Origin: Epiperipatus broadwayi
Lineage: Eukaryota; Onychophora; Udeonychophora; Euonychophora; Peripatidae
Length of the DNA stretch: 64,000 bases
Direction: 5' to 3'
NCBI GenBank assembly: GCA_028023455.1
Contig: JAQFVV010006203.1
Location: 12,934,348 to 12,998,347, forward strand
The notes below the pieces were generated by a model. It was given only the letters and a program-made list of their open reading frames with translations, searched no databases and was not told where the DNA came from. Of the stretch, positions 25,392-37,508 are shown in pieces. The translations under genes were made by a program, and so were the position numbers. Position 1 is the stretch's first letter. Every line of letters starts with the position of its first letter.

Positions 25392-26358
25392 TAGTACAAG
25401 AAAATAGTGATCAGTACTAATAGCTCTAACAAGCTTTATTGATAAATGCTGCAAAAGAAAGCATTTAAAAATCTTTCTCTAAAAATTATCCCCAATCCTC
25501 AGACTGTTTTCATGTTTTGGCAATCATCAGTAAGGTGTTAGGATATTTCAGGCACTAGATCTAAAAATACCAACCCAAAGCCAGCATTTATATAAAAGTT
25601 AACTATTAAGTGAAAAATCTGAAATTTTTAGGCACCTATGTCTTCAAACCCAGTTATCTAACTTAAATAGCTATATGGGGCTGAGAAATTTTTAGCCAAA
25701 TCATACATTAATAGCCTTAGCAATATAACATCACTTATGACTTAAATGCAAAACTAAAAATAGTAAATAAAATAAAGTCATATATCACATGACTCAATTT
25801 TATAAAGCTTGTAAATAAAAAATAATGAGCAGTGCTAATAGCTCTTACAAGCTTTATTGATAAATGCTGCAAGAAAAAGCATTTAAAAATCGCTATTTAG
25901 AAATTATCTCCAATCCTCAGACCAGTTTCATACTTTGGCAATCATCAGTGAGGCACTAGGATATTTCAGACACTTGATCTAAAAACACCAACCCAAATCC
26001 AGCATTTATCTAAAAGTTAACTATTAAGTATAAAATATGAAATTTTCAGACACGTATATCTTCAAACTCAGCTATCTAACTTAAATAGCTATATGGAGCT
26101 GAGAAATCTTCCACCAAACTACATATTAATAGCCTTAGGAATATAACATTGCTTAAGATTTAAAAGTAAAACTATAAATAGTAAATAAAACAAAGTCACA
26201 CATCACATGACTCAATTTTATAAAGCTTGTAAATAAAAAATAATGAGCAGTGCTAATAGCTTTTACAAGCTTTATTGATAAATGCTGCAAGAGAATGCAT
26301 TTAAAAATCTCTATCTAGAAATTATTTCTAATTTTCAGACTGGTTTTCTGCTTTGGCA
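25392..26358. repeat. Tandem repeat, 418-bp period, about 2.3 copies
   Basis: The landmark 'aagctttattgataaatgct' recurs at 25431, 25849 and 26267, exactly 418 bp apart. Units 1 and 2 are alignable throughout with scattered substitutions; unit 3 stops after about 110 bp. The unit is A+T-rich and non-coding. It resembles a short satellite array or a local segmental duplication inside the P450 intron. Confidence 0.9.
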
Positions 26359-27027
26359 TATATAATAGCACATATATAGTAGTACATACTGTACACATAT
26401 TTATATGCATATATTAGTGTTACATTTGTTTTCAATAAGTATATATAATATGTATACAATTCCTTACATGCATATGTCTGTGTTTAATATTTTTATTTGG
26501 ATTACTATTTTTTATAAATTTCAGTATCCATGGATGCATCACCTAATAAATGTCACAGATATAGAGGACTTCTATACTTAACTTTTTTTAAACAATAAAT
26601 GATTTGACAACTCATACAATATGTTGGCAGACTCATTTTTCATTTAATGAAAGTCAGTATTAAGATAAAATATAAGAATTAAACATTATACAATCAGGTT
26701 GAATTAAATTTGGAAAAATATTTCATGCATTCAAGAAAATGGTTCAAATATTTTAGCTTAAAATATGCAAATGAAGTTTTTTGTTTGAGTATAGTGCAAA
26801 TTAATATTTCTTCAATAATACCATTTAAATAATTTCATTTGTATTGCTTTTATACATAGATTATGCATACAATTGGCAAATTTCAAAGGCCAAATGTTTC
26901 TGGATCATTCTCAACTATCTAAACTAAATAATAAGAAAAAGAAGAGAAGAAGAAAAAGATGATGAAGAAGAAATATTATCATCATCTCAGTTGAATTAAT
27001 TGAATAATTTGAACAATTAATTATATA

Positions 27028-27218
<191 letters not shown>

Positions 27219-27831
27219 TTTATTGCATGCTTGTTTTGATTTCGATAAGGAATAGAAATTTAAAGATCACTATTATCTTGAATGTTCTAATTTAATATTC
27301 GTTGTCGAAACAGTTTTCTTTAGTTTCTTTTATGAATACATCTTTAAATTCTATCTGACTTTTATATGTTAGCATATCATATTTCATTCTAATTTTATAT
27401 ATAATTTTCAATAGAATACAGAACAAAAAATATTTATCTCTTAACATCTTTTCAGTCTATTCTGCTTGAGCAACATTTCTAAAAACTACGTTTTTTTTTT
27501 TTTTGTTGAGTTACCAAATTTCTTATTAATCATTATCAGGGCACACATGCTGTTATGTATTTATTTAGCCTACATTGAGACAATTTTTTATTAGCTTTGT
27601 TTTTCTTAATTTTAATTTAATATTTTGTCTCATTAGCAATAATTTTAAATGTAATATATGATAGTTATCATTATATTTTCCTTTGCCTACTTAAATCTTT
27701 GTGACTAATGTCCCGTTCCTTTCTTTCCAATATAAATAGATAATGTATATTTTATTTTAATTTTTGTCTAATATTTTTATCAAGTTTACTAGATTGAAAT
27801 TTGACGATTTTATATATTTATATGTTTTTAG

Positions 27832-28013
27832 GAAGCCGTATGTGCCTTGGAGACAATTTAGCTAGAATGGAACTTTTTCTCTTTTTTGTTTCTATCTTTC
27901 AGCGCTTCATTTTTAAATCTCCTCCTAGCGGTTATATTCCGCCACTAAGTGCCTGTGTTGAAGGAAGTGTGCTGCGACCTGTAAATTTTGACATCTGTGT
28001 CATCGCTAGATAA
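27832..28013 (+). CDS. Cytochrome P450 (CYP2-type), terminal exon with stop
   Basis: Encodes the last 60 residues of the P450. It completes the haem-binding signature FSIGSRMCLG, whose cysteine (TGC at 27843-27845) is the axial haem ligand. The L-helix follows (GDNLARMELFLFFVSIFQRF). The C-terminus PVNFDICVIAR ends at TAA (28011-28013). The acceptor is TTTTTAG at 27825-27831, phase-compatible with the exon ending at 22259. No frameshift or stop is seen in either exon, so the 3' half appears intact. The missing N-terminal exons mean gene or pseudogene status is not settled. Confidence 0.9.
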
Positions 28014-28132
28014 ATTATTTGTTTTGATTTTATAATTGACAATTATCATTTTGTGAAATGAATATAAATATTTGATATCTATTAATGTATATATTGTTTA
28101 ATTATTAAATCTGTGTCAAGATTTTAATGTCA

Positions 28133-28138
28133 AATAAA
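28133..28138 (+). promoter_or_regulatory. Candidate polyadenylation signal AATAAA of the P450 gene
   Basis: AATAAA lies about 120 nt after the P450 stop codon, followed by T-rich DNA. The position is reasonable for a short 3' UTR. The motif is common in A+T-rich sequence, so support is moderate. Confidence 0.5.
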
Positions 28139-29201
28139 TTAATGATTTATTTACTATCTTTGCTTTAAGAGTGTTTACTTGAATATAAATTCTTATATTT
28201 AATTCATTTATCTACATATGTATGTGTGATTGGAGGATGTCTGTATTAATAAATTCACAGTGATATTTGTTAATGTTTAGCTAAAAGTTTGTTATAGTAT
28301 TTTACTTTTAGTTATATGTCTGATTATTTTCAATGTTTTTTTTTTTTTTAATGCAAACTAAACTTTATTTGCATATTTCCAAATAAATTTAACTATTAGT
28401 CATAATACACAGATCAGTATAAAAATCGCACGATATTTTTCTTTTCCCTTCTTCAAATGTGTTCAGCCTAAGTAGTAACAGTCTAGTTCAAAGATTGAAT
28501 ACTGACTTTTAAATCTGTGCATACTGAATTTAAATACTCTAACCAATTTACTCAAAGGCAATAAATAGCAAATATATAATATACTTACTTATAGGGCTCT
28601 TTTTAAGGAAATATTCTTAGTGTTTACCAACATTATAAATTATCACACTAGTTTCACTTATGAGGTTATCAATTTTCACTTTCATGTGAAAACCTTTTTT
28701 TTTTCTTTTTACTTTTTCTCTCTGTTCAATATTTTTGTGTTCTCCAGTTTAATGTTATATTTATTGGTACATTCATTTATCTGCTATTTTAGACTCGTCT
28801 GTCTTTTCTCTCTTATTATTGTTTTGTGTTTTTAATCAATTTTTAGTTAGTAGGTTAGTTTTATAATGTATGCCCTTCCGTATCGATATTGATTTTATAG
28901 ATATAATTTTTATTACCTATACCAACCTTTTCATTATTACTAACAGATAATAACTTATTTCCAATATTAATACAGTTTCTTACTATATAGAAAAAAATAA
29001 TAAAAACATTAAATATAATCTCAAACCATTTTCAGTGCCAAGCATTTTTTTCAAAAACAGATCAAAATAAAAAGTATATATGAACTTTTACATTTAATTA
29101 TGCACAATCAAAAATTAATTCAATCAAACATTATTAGATTTCGTGAAGGTTTGTGATGATGATATTTTAGTATTAATTACTGAATACCTTTAGAAAAATT
29201 T
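28139..29201. other. A+T-rich gap downstream of P450
   Basis: No gene or repeat family seen. Short open frames here (for example 28620-28835) are T-rich, hydrophobic chance translations. Confidence 0.4.
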
Positions 29202-29279
29202 AACTTCATTTATATTTCCAAATTACATTCATCTGCTATTACTAATAGTTGAATGTAATTTCGAAATGTAAATAAAGTT
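29202..29279. repeat. 78-bp imperfect palindrome
   Basis: Left arm aacttcatttatatttccaa plus attacattca, and its inverted counterpart ending tgtaaataaagtt, pair at about 27 of 30 positions around an 18-nt centre. The hairpin is long and A/U-rich. It is possibly a tiny MITE. Confidence 0.75.
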
Positions 29280-29580
29280 AGACTTTTTTAAAAACATTTA
29301 ATACTTAAGATGATGGAAATAGTCCAACAAATGAATATAATGATTAGATTTCCTATTTATTTTTGTTACATTTCCTAATTGTTTACTGTGAGCAAGAAAA
29401 TTAATAGGGTTTGGTTGATTGCAATTTTAAATGTGGCAATTAATTCAATGTTGTTGACTTTCAGTTCTTCTCAGAGTATTGAGAATGCTGCAGATGCTTT
29501 CAACTTTTTTATACTTTCTTATGACTATCTGTAGGACTGATTTGTCAATATTGCATTCTTTTATAGCAGAATGTTATATA

Positions 29581-32527
29581 TTCTAACCCAATAAACGAAT
29601 GAATTCTTATTTATTAAATCACTTCGGAAAGCCCAAACGCTTCCGTATAGGATGGGTAGCAAACCCTATATTACCTAATATAGCTCGACGTTTGGTTAGT
29701 TATAATAATACAGCTACAGCGATATGCAGTTCAGACAGAGATAGAATTAAAAAAAATTATCATTAATAAAATAAATTTAAAAGGAAAATTTAGAATAACT
29801 AACATTCTTTCTCTATCCAAAACACATTCTCTGAGCTGTAAGTACTTGCACTGTTCGACAATGATGATGATGATTTCATGTCATTGTTAATATGACTGAC
29901 TAAAATAAAACATTCATTAATTTGCCAATATGATCTCAATATTTTATTATTATACAATCAGAAGTTTTAATCTCTTAAGCCATGCCACGCTTGTAATATT
30001 GATCATAATGAATCAATTCTTAATTTAAGAGCACTTATAATAATGGCACTAATCTCAGGGTTCTCTGTTATTTTTAAAGAAAAATGCTCGGCAGTATTGT
30101 GTTGTCGCATATGACTGACATTCTGGTCGGCTATAGGAAACATTTACCTTATTTAAATTCCAGGTGTCTTCATCCACATATCAACTATTATAATATTTAA
30201 CGAGATGATAACCATATTCAATAACAACGCATAATTTTGAATAATACAGCCATTTTATCCAGAATCTCAGTCGGAATGATGAAAAGACAAGGGTGCTTTT
30301 GTGTCCTTCCATCATCCATGACAACACAATAATTTAACTAAGATTTATTACTTAGACACTTCACTTAAATGTGTATGGAACAATGTGCAACCAAAACCTA
30401 CTAGTTTGGGAATAAAGTGATTTTACACACATATAAAATAAAATGTCTTGGTCTGAAGTTTTCAATTCCATAAATAATTCTTATTAAATTAAAATATAAT
30501 GAAATATTCTGATCTGCTTACAATTGTCTATCTGGTGTATTGAATTTTAAGATTTCAAAAATGATTTCGGACTCAAGAAAAGTATTGCAAGTATTATGCA
30601 AATACACTTTTATTTAGCAAACAAGAAAAAAATGACTCAAAACAACTTGTAACAAGACTATAATTTATTATTAAATTTTAACAAGATTATAATTTATTAT
30701 TACAGTTTAACAAAACTATCCTTTATGATTAACATAATAAACAAACATGTACAATTTATTCGATCCCATATGGATAAAACAAAATATAATTAACATTAAT
30801 TCGTCTATACTTTTAGACTTGGATTCGAACTACTTCTTCATCTTCTTTTTACATTTATGCAAATTGAATATAAAAAAAATAAATATTATTATCGATACAT
30901 CGACTCATCCATTTAGTGTATCTTATATGAACGGCTACTTAAATTTATTAACTAACTATTTGTTTTAAAATAAAAATAATCTGATTCTAGGCAATGCGTA
31001 CAAACGATTTTTATTATCATATCTTTAACTAAATGATAGTTTTTATTTAGATAACTTATTATAATTTATGGGTTATTTATCAGAAGTTACACTTATTATT
31101 TTAATGTTTACCTTAATAACAACTGAAGTTGTTATACACACTGTATTCCTCAGTATAAGTTATATTGTGAGTGCTACTTAATCATTAACCCGAATTAAAC
31201 CTAGTATTTGAACCCTCCATTGGCAAATAAAAATTTCTAAATCACGCAATTTTAAACTTACTCTCTCCATTGACTTACGTGTGGATTACCAGCACTATTC
31301 CTCCGCACAATCCAGACATTGATCATATATACTAGCACGCTATTTTTACTAAATGGATCTTGAGGAATTAACCTCCAATATACCCGTTATCCTGCCATAA
31401 CTTTCTAAACAAAACACAATATTCAACACCTTCCGTGGTGGAATTATCTCTATTTTCTCATGAGGAATATGGAATAACACCGAAGGTCTGTAGAGTTAAC
31501 TACTACATTAAAATAGTTTGGTGGGTCCTTGCCTCTTACTTGGGCATAATAGGAACGCACACCAAATATAATCCTCTCCTGGGATTTTAACGAATGAAAT
31601 ACACTAAATACGATATAAATTACTGATCGTCCTAACTCTGAGAAGCGATCACTTGGGTTATAAACATACCCGAATACTAGATTTATCTATTCCCCTCATG
31701 GAAAATAAAGCTTTTGGGGAGATCCTTTTCCATCCCACAAAATAGATACATTACAATTATTACTAATGCGAATATTAATCATATACTGATGCTATATCGG
31801 GGCAAGACAAGCAAATACACTAATTACACTAAATTTATGTTCCGGGGTATACTTAGATCAACGTCTGAAATCAATGGATAACACAGAATAAACCATAATA
31901 ATTTTCACCTTTGCCAAAGAAACATTCAACAAGTAATTGGTAGTCTAGTATCTTGAACTAAATTAAGTGAATGCATTAATAAAGAATAATTGGGAATAAG
32001 TTCCGCAATTAACATAGTATAAATTTGTTTCAAACTTTAAATAAGCAATATCCTGTATAGCACTTCTCTTTAATTACTTCTGATAATTTTAACTAGATAT
32101 TTTACCTATTAAGTATCTAAATTTTTCTTCTTTTACGCATCTAACATATAAATTTATACCCATAATGCATATCATAAGTAAACACATTTTATAAAAAAAA
32201 ATTTTTTCATGTCGAATATAAATTTAACCTAGAATAATTATATGAACACATACCTTTATGATTACAAGGTCATTTAAATATTACTTGACTATACAGCCTT
32301 TCACCTGTTGATATAAAAAAAAAATACACATAATTTTACAAATTAGAAAAAAAAAATCATTACTTAACAAGTGCTTATTATCTCACTAGAAAAATGTTTT
32401 CCGTTGGGCAATTTATCCAGATGAAGAACTTGATTCATTCGTAGTTCACGAAGCAAAATTTAAAATAAGAAACACATTTTATTATTTCATTTATATAAAA
32501 GTTGCCTCCATTCTGGTGCAATTAATA
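29581..32527 (-). repeat. 3' LTR of the gypsy element (2947 bp)
   Basis: Shares the sequence from 'ttctaacc' to 'gtgcaattaata' with 40215-43307. It has one copy of the 75-bp unit (31978-32052) that is triplicated in the other LTR. About 3 kb is long for a gypsy LTR. Open frames inside are A+T-rich and not recognised. Confidence 0.9.
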
Positions 32528-34268
32528 AATTAGGCAAAGAAAACATAGCAGCGTTGGGTGTTAACTCTTCCTTGAATTAACTGATATAATTTTGGGATCC
32601 AAGAAAACAATACATATTTTAACATGACGAATATTTGATGATAGACGATCACATATACAATTCTTTTCTTTTTACTATTGGCGATATGTATCATTTTTAG
32701 CTAGCTGGCTTATGAATAAAATAATGCGCGAATTTTTCCAAAATACTATTATTATAAGGACTGCAGCTGACTTACGTGGATATGAAGTTTTAACGACTCC
32801 AATTGATGTATAATATAACATATTATTTTATGGTTATAATTAAATCACTAATGTTTGTAGTTTTTATTCCTACTCTAGGAATTGTAATTTTTCTTTAATA
32901 AGGAATTCTCCGTAAAATGCACACATACAAATTTTCCGATATTTGCCTTGAGAAAATTTATATTTTCTTTTTTAAAAATATACAGGTGCATAAGTAAATA
33001 TCCTTTATCATCAATATTATTTCTAGATAATTTTCAGTGAATAAAACATATTTTAACGTGGGGAACTTACATTATTTTCAAAAGCAGACAATTTCTTTTA
33101 GAAAGAGCGTGAAATTTTCTAGTTAACTTTCCTTGGCTTTTCTAATATGTCTTTTTAATTATAATTTTTCTTTTATACCACGAAAAGATTATTAAATAAG
33201 GTAAAGTTAACAAATAATTGATTATTTCCTGGAAATTACTTATATTACTTATTTTAAACATAATGACACTTTCCGTGATTGCTGTAGTCAATACGGTCAT
33301 TTTGAACTTTAGCATAAGATAGTACATTTTTGCGTATAAAAAGCTTTAAAATAGGTAGATGGCAACAGAAAACAGAATATCTTATCAAATAGGATTAGCC
33401 ACGCATGATATTATTAAAAATTTACTGGACTTATATTTATTTCTGCAATAAAAAATAATAAAAAAATTTGTTACCGAATTTCAGTACTGCTTCCTCCTTG
33501 TAAAACTAATGTCAGACTAAACTTTCTTCAAAATTTGGCGGTCTTCTTTTAGCGACCTCTTACAGAAAAATAATCATTTAATTATAACATAAACAAAAGA
33601 AAAGAAAAACCCATTACAATCATATAGCTTTCCGTATGATTTAAATGAATTACAAAGTAATTTGACAAATAATGAAAAATAATAAATATACTCAATTAAT
33701 AATTAGTGATGTATATTTCTTTTAAATATGATTTTCTACAAAAATAAATTATCAGAAGTTATTGTGCTTTATGACAAGACATTCATCTACTCTCCCCCTC
33801 TACCCATCCAAAATCAATTACTGTTTATGATATGTGCTTTTATACTATATTAAATTGCTCTTATTGTTAATATTTTAATTAAATTATTCATGCTCTTCTT
33901 CAAAATGACATCAAATTACTAAATTTTTTAGTTATTTGCTTAAAACACGTTAAAGTGAGTAAATAGCATATTTTATTAATCACTTAATATTATTATTATT
34001 TTATTTTTTTATTTTCTAGAAAAGGATAGCATTGTTTTCCTGTGGAAACAATGCTAAATAAACCAAGTGTCAATAACACTAGGTTACAATTCTCCCACCA
34101 TTATGAAAAAATAAAAAATAAAATAATATATGCATTATTAATATTTCTTATTGTATTGCTAGTTCTATATCATACTTCTCTTAGAAGTTAATAAATTCAA
34201 TCTTACAGATTTAATTTTGTTTAGGATATGGTAGTAAGCTTCGGGCATTATAGGTACCTCTTGTTCCA
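32528..34268 (-). other. Non-coding internal region between pol and the 3' LTR
   Basis: About 1.74 kb with no recognisable frame. An env gene would lie here but none is seen. An obvious polypurine tract beside the LTR was not found. A hairpin lies at about 34027-34055 (agcattgttttcc, then ggaaacaatgct). Confidence 0.6.
34027..34055. repeat. Short hairpin upstream of the pol 3' end
   Basis: 'agcattgttttcc' and 'ggaaacaatgct' are inverted repeats with a 3-nt centre. On the element's sense strand it lies about 215 nt after the pol stop. It could be an RNA structure in the 3' untranslated part, or chance. Confidence 0.6.
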
Positions 34269-36182
34269 TCAGGGGTTGAGACTAAAAAAGGCATTCTCAC
34301 CCACTTGTTTCACAATTTCATAGGGGCCTTCATAAAGATACATAAATTTTCGAAACATATGCTTCCGGAGATTACTCACATGGGGAGTTCTAATTAAGAC
34401 AAAATCGTGGACTTTAAAAGGATGTGGACTGGTTTTGGAATAACGAGTGTGTTTATCACCCATCTTTTTCAGGTTAATTCTAGCCATTGCTTGGTCATGT
34501 TCCACATTAATATTTTCCTCTATTACGGGTAACGGTGTTTTTATTAGTAAAGGTTCAGGTCTACCAAAGTGTAGCCTAATTGGAGACATCCTAGTAGACT
34601 CATTAATAGTTATATTTATATAATTAATCACTTGTGGCAACTTATTGACCCACTGTTTGTGATCCCATTCTATATAAACTCGGAACAACCTGCTTATTTC
34701 ACGCATGATTCTTTCACTTGGATTGGATTGGGGATTTCTAATTGAGCACATGATATGTTGAATATTTTGCTTTTTACCCCACTTTTTCCATGTACCAGAG
34801 ATGAATGCAGTAGCGTGATCGGTAAGTATTGAAGCTGGTTTTCCTACTAATGGAATTTGATAAGTTTCCAAGCACTTAATAACATTTTTAGCATCTGTTT
34901 TTGGAACTGGGTAAGCAGAGACATATTTGGTAAAAACGTCATACATCACAAGAATAAATTTTTGACGGTTGAAAGGTGGAAGTGGTCCATAAAAGTCCAG
35001 TGCCAATAATTCATTGGGCTTACTGGGCAGTATGGGTTGAAGTGTTCCCACATATGATTTATTTTGAAACTTGGTTTTTAAACAAATCTCGCATTCCCTA
35101 AGTCTATGGGCAATGGATTCAGACATCTTAGGAAAATAAAAATGTTTCTTTATAATAGGTTCAATTTTCTGAAATCCATAGTGTCCATATTGGGAGTGCA
35201 CATAATCTATGAGTTTATTTACTAAACATAAAGGAATAATCACTCTCCAGGAAGTTTCATCTCCCTTTTTTAATTTCTTCATTAAAATCTTATCTTTAAA
35301 CCTATACCCCTCTCTAATTCTATCTGCATATTTACTTTTCTGATCTAGTTTAGCTGGATCTGATAAGAAGTTAATTATTCTCTCCAGCCTATCATCCTGT
35401 GCTTGCAGTAATTCTAAATTTGTGTAATCCCTAACTATTTCTTCCTCTAACAAACTAGACATGTTACAAATAATTATATTTTCAGTATTGGGGTTCTGAT
35501 AATTAACAGAAACAGGATTGCGACTAAGAATATCTGCAATGACATTATCCTGTCCTGAACAATAGATGATTTCATACTGATACTGTTGAAGATAGAGGCT
35601 CCATCTAATTAATCTTTCATTATTGAGGTAACTCTTGTTGAGGAACTCCAAACTACGATGATCAGTTAATACTATAATTTTTGATCCTAATAAAATTTGT
35701 CTAAGTTTTTGAAATCCCCACACAACAGCTAATGCCTCTTTCTCTGTAGTGGTATAGTTAAGTTCAGCTTCCCTTAAATGTCGGCTTAAGAAATATAAGA
35801 CTCTAGGTTCTTTATTTTCATTCATTTGGTATAAAATCACCCCTAAACCGAACCCACTACTGTCGGTTTGCAAATAGAACTCTCTATTTAAATCTGGATA
35901 GGCTAAAACTACGGTTTTTAAAAAGTTATCTTTAATAATTTGAAATTCCCTTGTATGTTCCTGGGTCCACCTCCACTTTTCACACTTTTTTAATAAAACA
36001 GATAAATGCATAGTATCATATGAAAATTTTTTATAAAACCTGTGATAGTAGTTACACAGTCCCAAAAATGATCTCAAGTGCTTTCTGGTCTTAGGGACAG
36101 GAAACCTTTGAATAGCGGCAATTTTGTCTGGGTGAGGTTTGACCCCTTCCACACTAACTAAATGACCAAGAAAAGAGATTTC
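34269..36182 (-). pseudogene. pol: Gypsy pol, 3' part: RNase H and integrase
   Basis: In the same frame as 36183-37508, separated only by a TGA. From the first Met (36152): the remainder of the RT connection (SFLGLCNYYHRF), RNase H with QTDSSGFGLG (Asp 97), TEKEA and LTDHRSLEFL, and an integrase zinc-binding domain (His 319, His 324, Cys 354, Cys 357). The integrase core has Asp 386 (LDFYGP), Asp 445 (LTDHATAF) and Glu 480 (NPSERIMRE), followed by a GPY-type C-terminus (LYEGPYEIV). No chromodomain is evident. The frame is otherwise uninterrupted over 627 codons, so decay is minimal. RNase H and integrase would act in the virus-like particle and at chromosomal insertion. Confidence 0.93.
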
Positions 36183-37508
36183 TCAGGCAATTAAAATACA
36201 TTTTTCTAAGTTGATTTTTATATTATTATCTGAACATTCACAAAGAAACATGCTAAGATGCTGTAAATGATCATTTAAATTTTCCGAAGCAATGACAATA
36301 TCATCGATGTATATAACTAACAAATTTTTCAGTTCTTTTGAAAAGACCATATTCAAGCATCTGATAAGGCCAGCCCCACTATTAATTAAACCAAAGGGCA
36401 TCCTTTGAAAAATATAAGATTGGCCCTGGTAACGGAATGCCGTATACTTTTGATCATTTTGATGGAGTGGGATTTGCCAATAGCTGGCGGTTAAATCAAA
36501 TGTGGAGAATATGCTCTTCCCTTTGAACTTTGTCAATAACTCCTGAATAGGTGATGGTATGTCATGCTCTGGGACAGTATGCTGGTTAAGTGTACGGGCA
36601 TCCAGACAGACTCTAATGGATCCATCTTTCTTTTTGACGACTACTAATGGATTCACATAAGAAGAAGGACTGGGTTTAATTATCTGCCAGTCAATCATTT
36701 TGTTAATCTGTTGCTGAACCTCTGCCTGGTATTGGTAAGGAATAGGATAAGTATGCTGCTGGAAAGGCTCATTATCTTTCAAATTGATTCTATGAACATA
36801 CCCTTTTAATATACCAGGTATTTTGGAAAAAACACCATGATACTGGAACAACAATTGGAAAAATGGTTTATAGTATTCTGTGCCAATAATACATGAACCA
36901 TCCAACTTAACTTTAATATTTACATCAACTGTTGTCTCCTGTATGGTCATTAATTGATTCATCTGACTATTACAATTGACTATAAGAGGGCAAATCTCCT
37001 CTTTACATCCAAAAGTTTCATCTTTATAATTAATATAACAATTATTTAGAGTCATGAAATCCGAACCAATTATGGCTTCATGAATCAAACCTGGCATGAT
37101 TAAAAAGACATGCTCAAATTTGCACAAATTAATTTCGAATGTAATAAAAACCTGTTTATTAGATAATTTGGTCTTCTTTCCATTAGCAAGTATTACCCTA
37201 ATCACCTTAGTTGGTAAAATTGGAATTGATTGGTCAGCTGACTGAATTTTCAAGTAAGTTTCTTCAGACAACAAGGAAGCTTGACTGCCTGAATCAATCA
37301 AGGTGTTGACAACAATTCCTGAAATGATAATTTTTATCATGGGACAGTTGTATAAAATAGGTGGCTCAGACATTTTTCCTGGTTCCAAATAATCAATGTC
37401 CAGGTCTATATTATTAATAATCCACATCATGCTGTTCCCCATATGTTTAAAAATAGGGCCCCGAAGTGAGGAACATTCCTGCGAGGTCCTTTTTAATTTA
37501 ATGCCCTG
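36183..37508 (-). pseudogene. pol: Gypsy pol, 5' part: protease and reverse transcriptase, ended by in-frame TGA
   Basis: The frame opens at 37508 and has its first Met at 37442. It encodes an aspartic protease (DSG at residues 50-52) and an RT with FDLTASYWQIPL, QRMPFGL and the catalytic YIDD (residues 378-381). It stops at TGA (36183-36185) within the RT thumb/connection, just after EKCILIA. The following codons encode the expected continuation (EISFLGHLVS), so the TGA is a single nonsense change or a recoded codon. The frame overlaps the gag end by 16 nt in the -1 frame, as in gag-pol frameshifting elements. Confidence 0.92.

Noticed and set aside
25392-26358. CRISPR-like or regulatory repeat array
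   Set aside because: The genome is clearly animal and the 418-bp units have no direct-repeat/spacer structure.
30747-30968. Small frames inside the LTRs (also 40512-40748)
   Set aside because: A+T-rich frames, not preserved in the matching position of the other LTR (30747 frame disrupted near 41500; 40512 frame disrupted near 29900).
33142-33327. 61-codon frame in the gypsy non-coding region as an env remnant
   Set aside because: No signal peptide, glycoprotein motif or membrane anchor pattern, and too short to support env.
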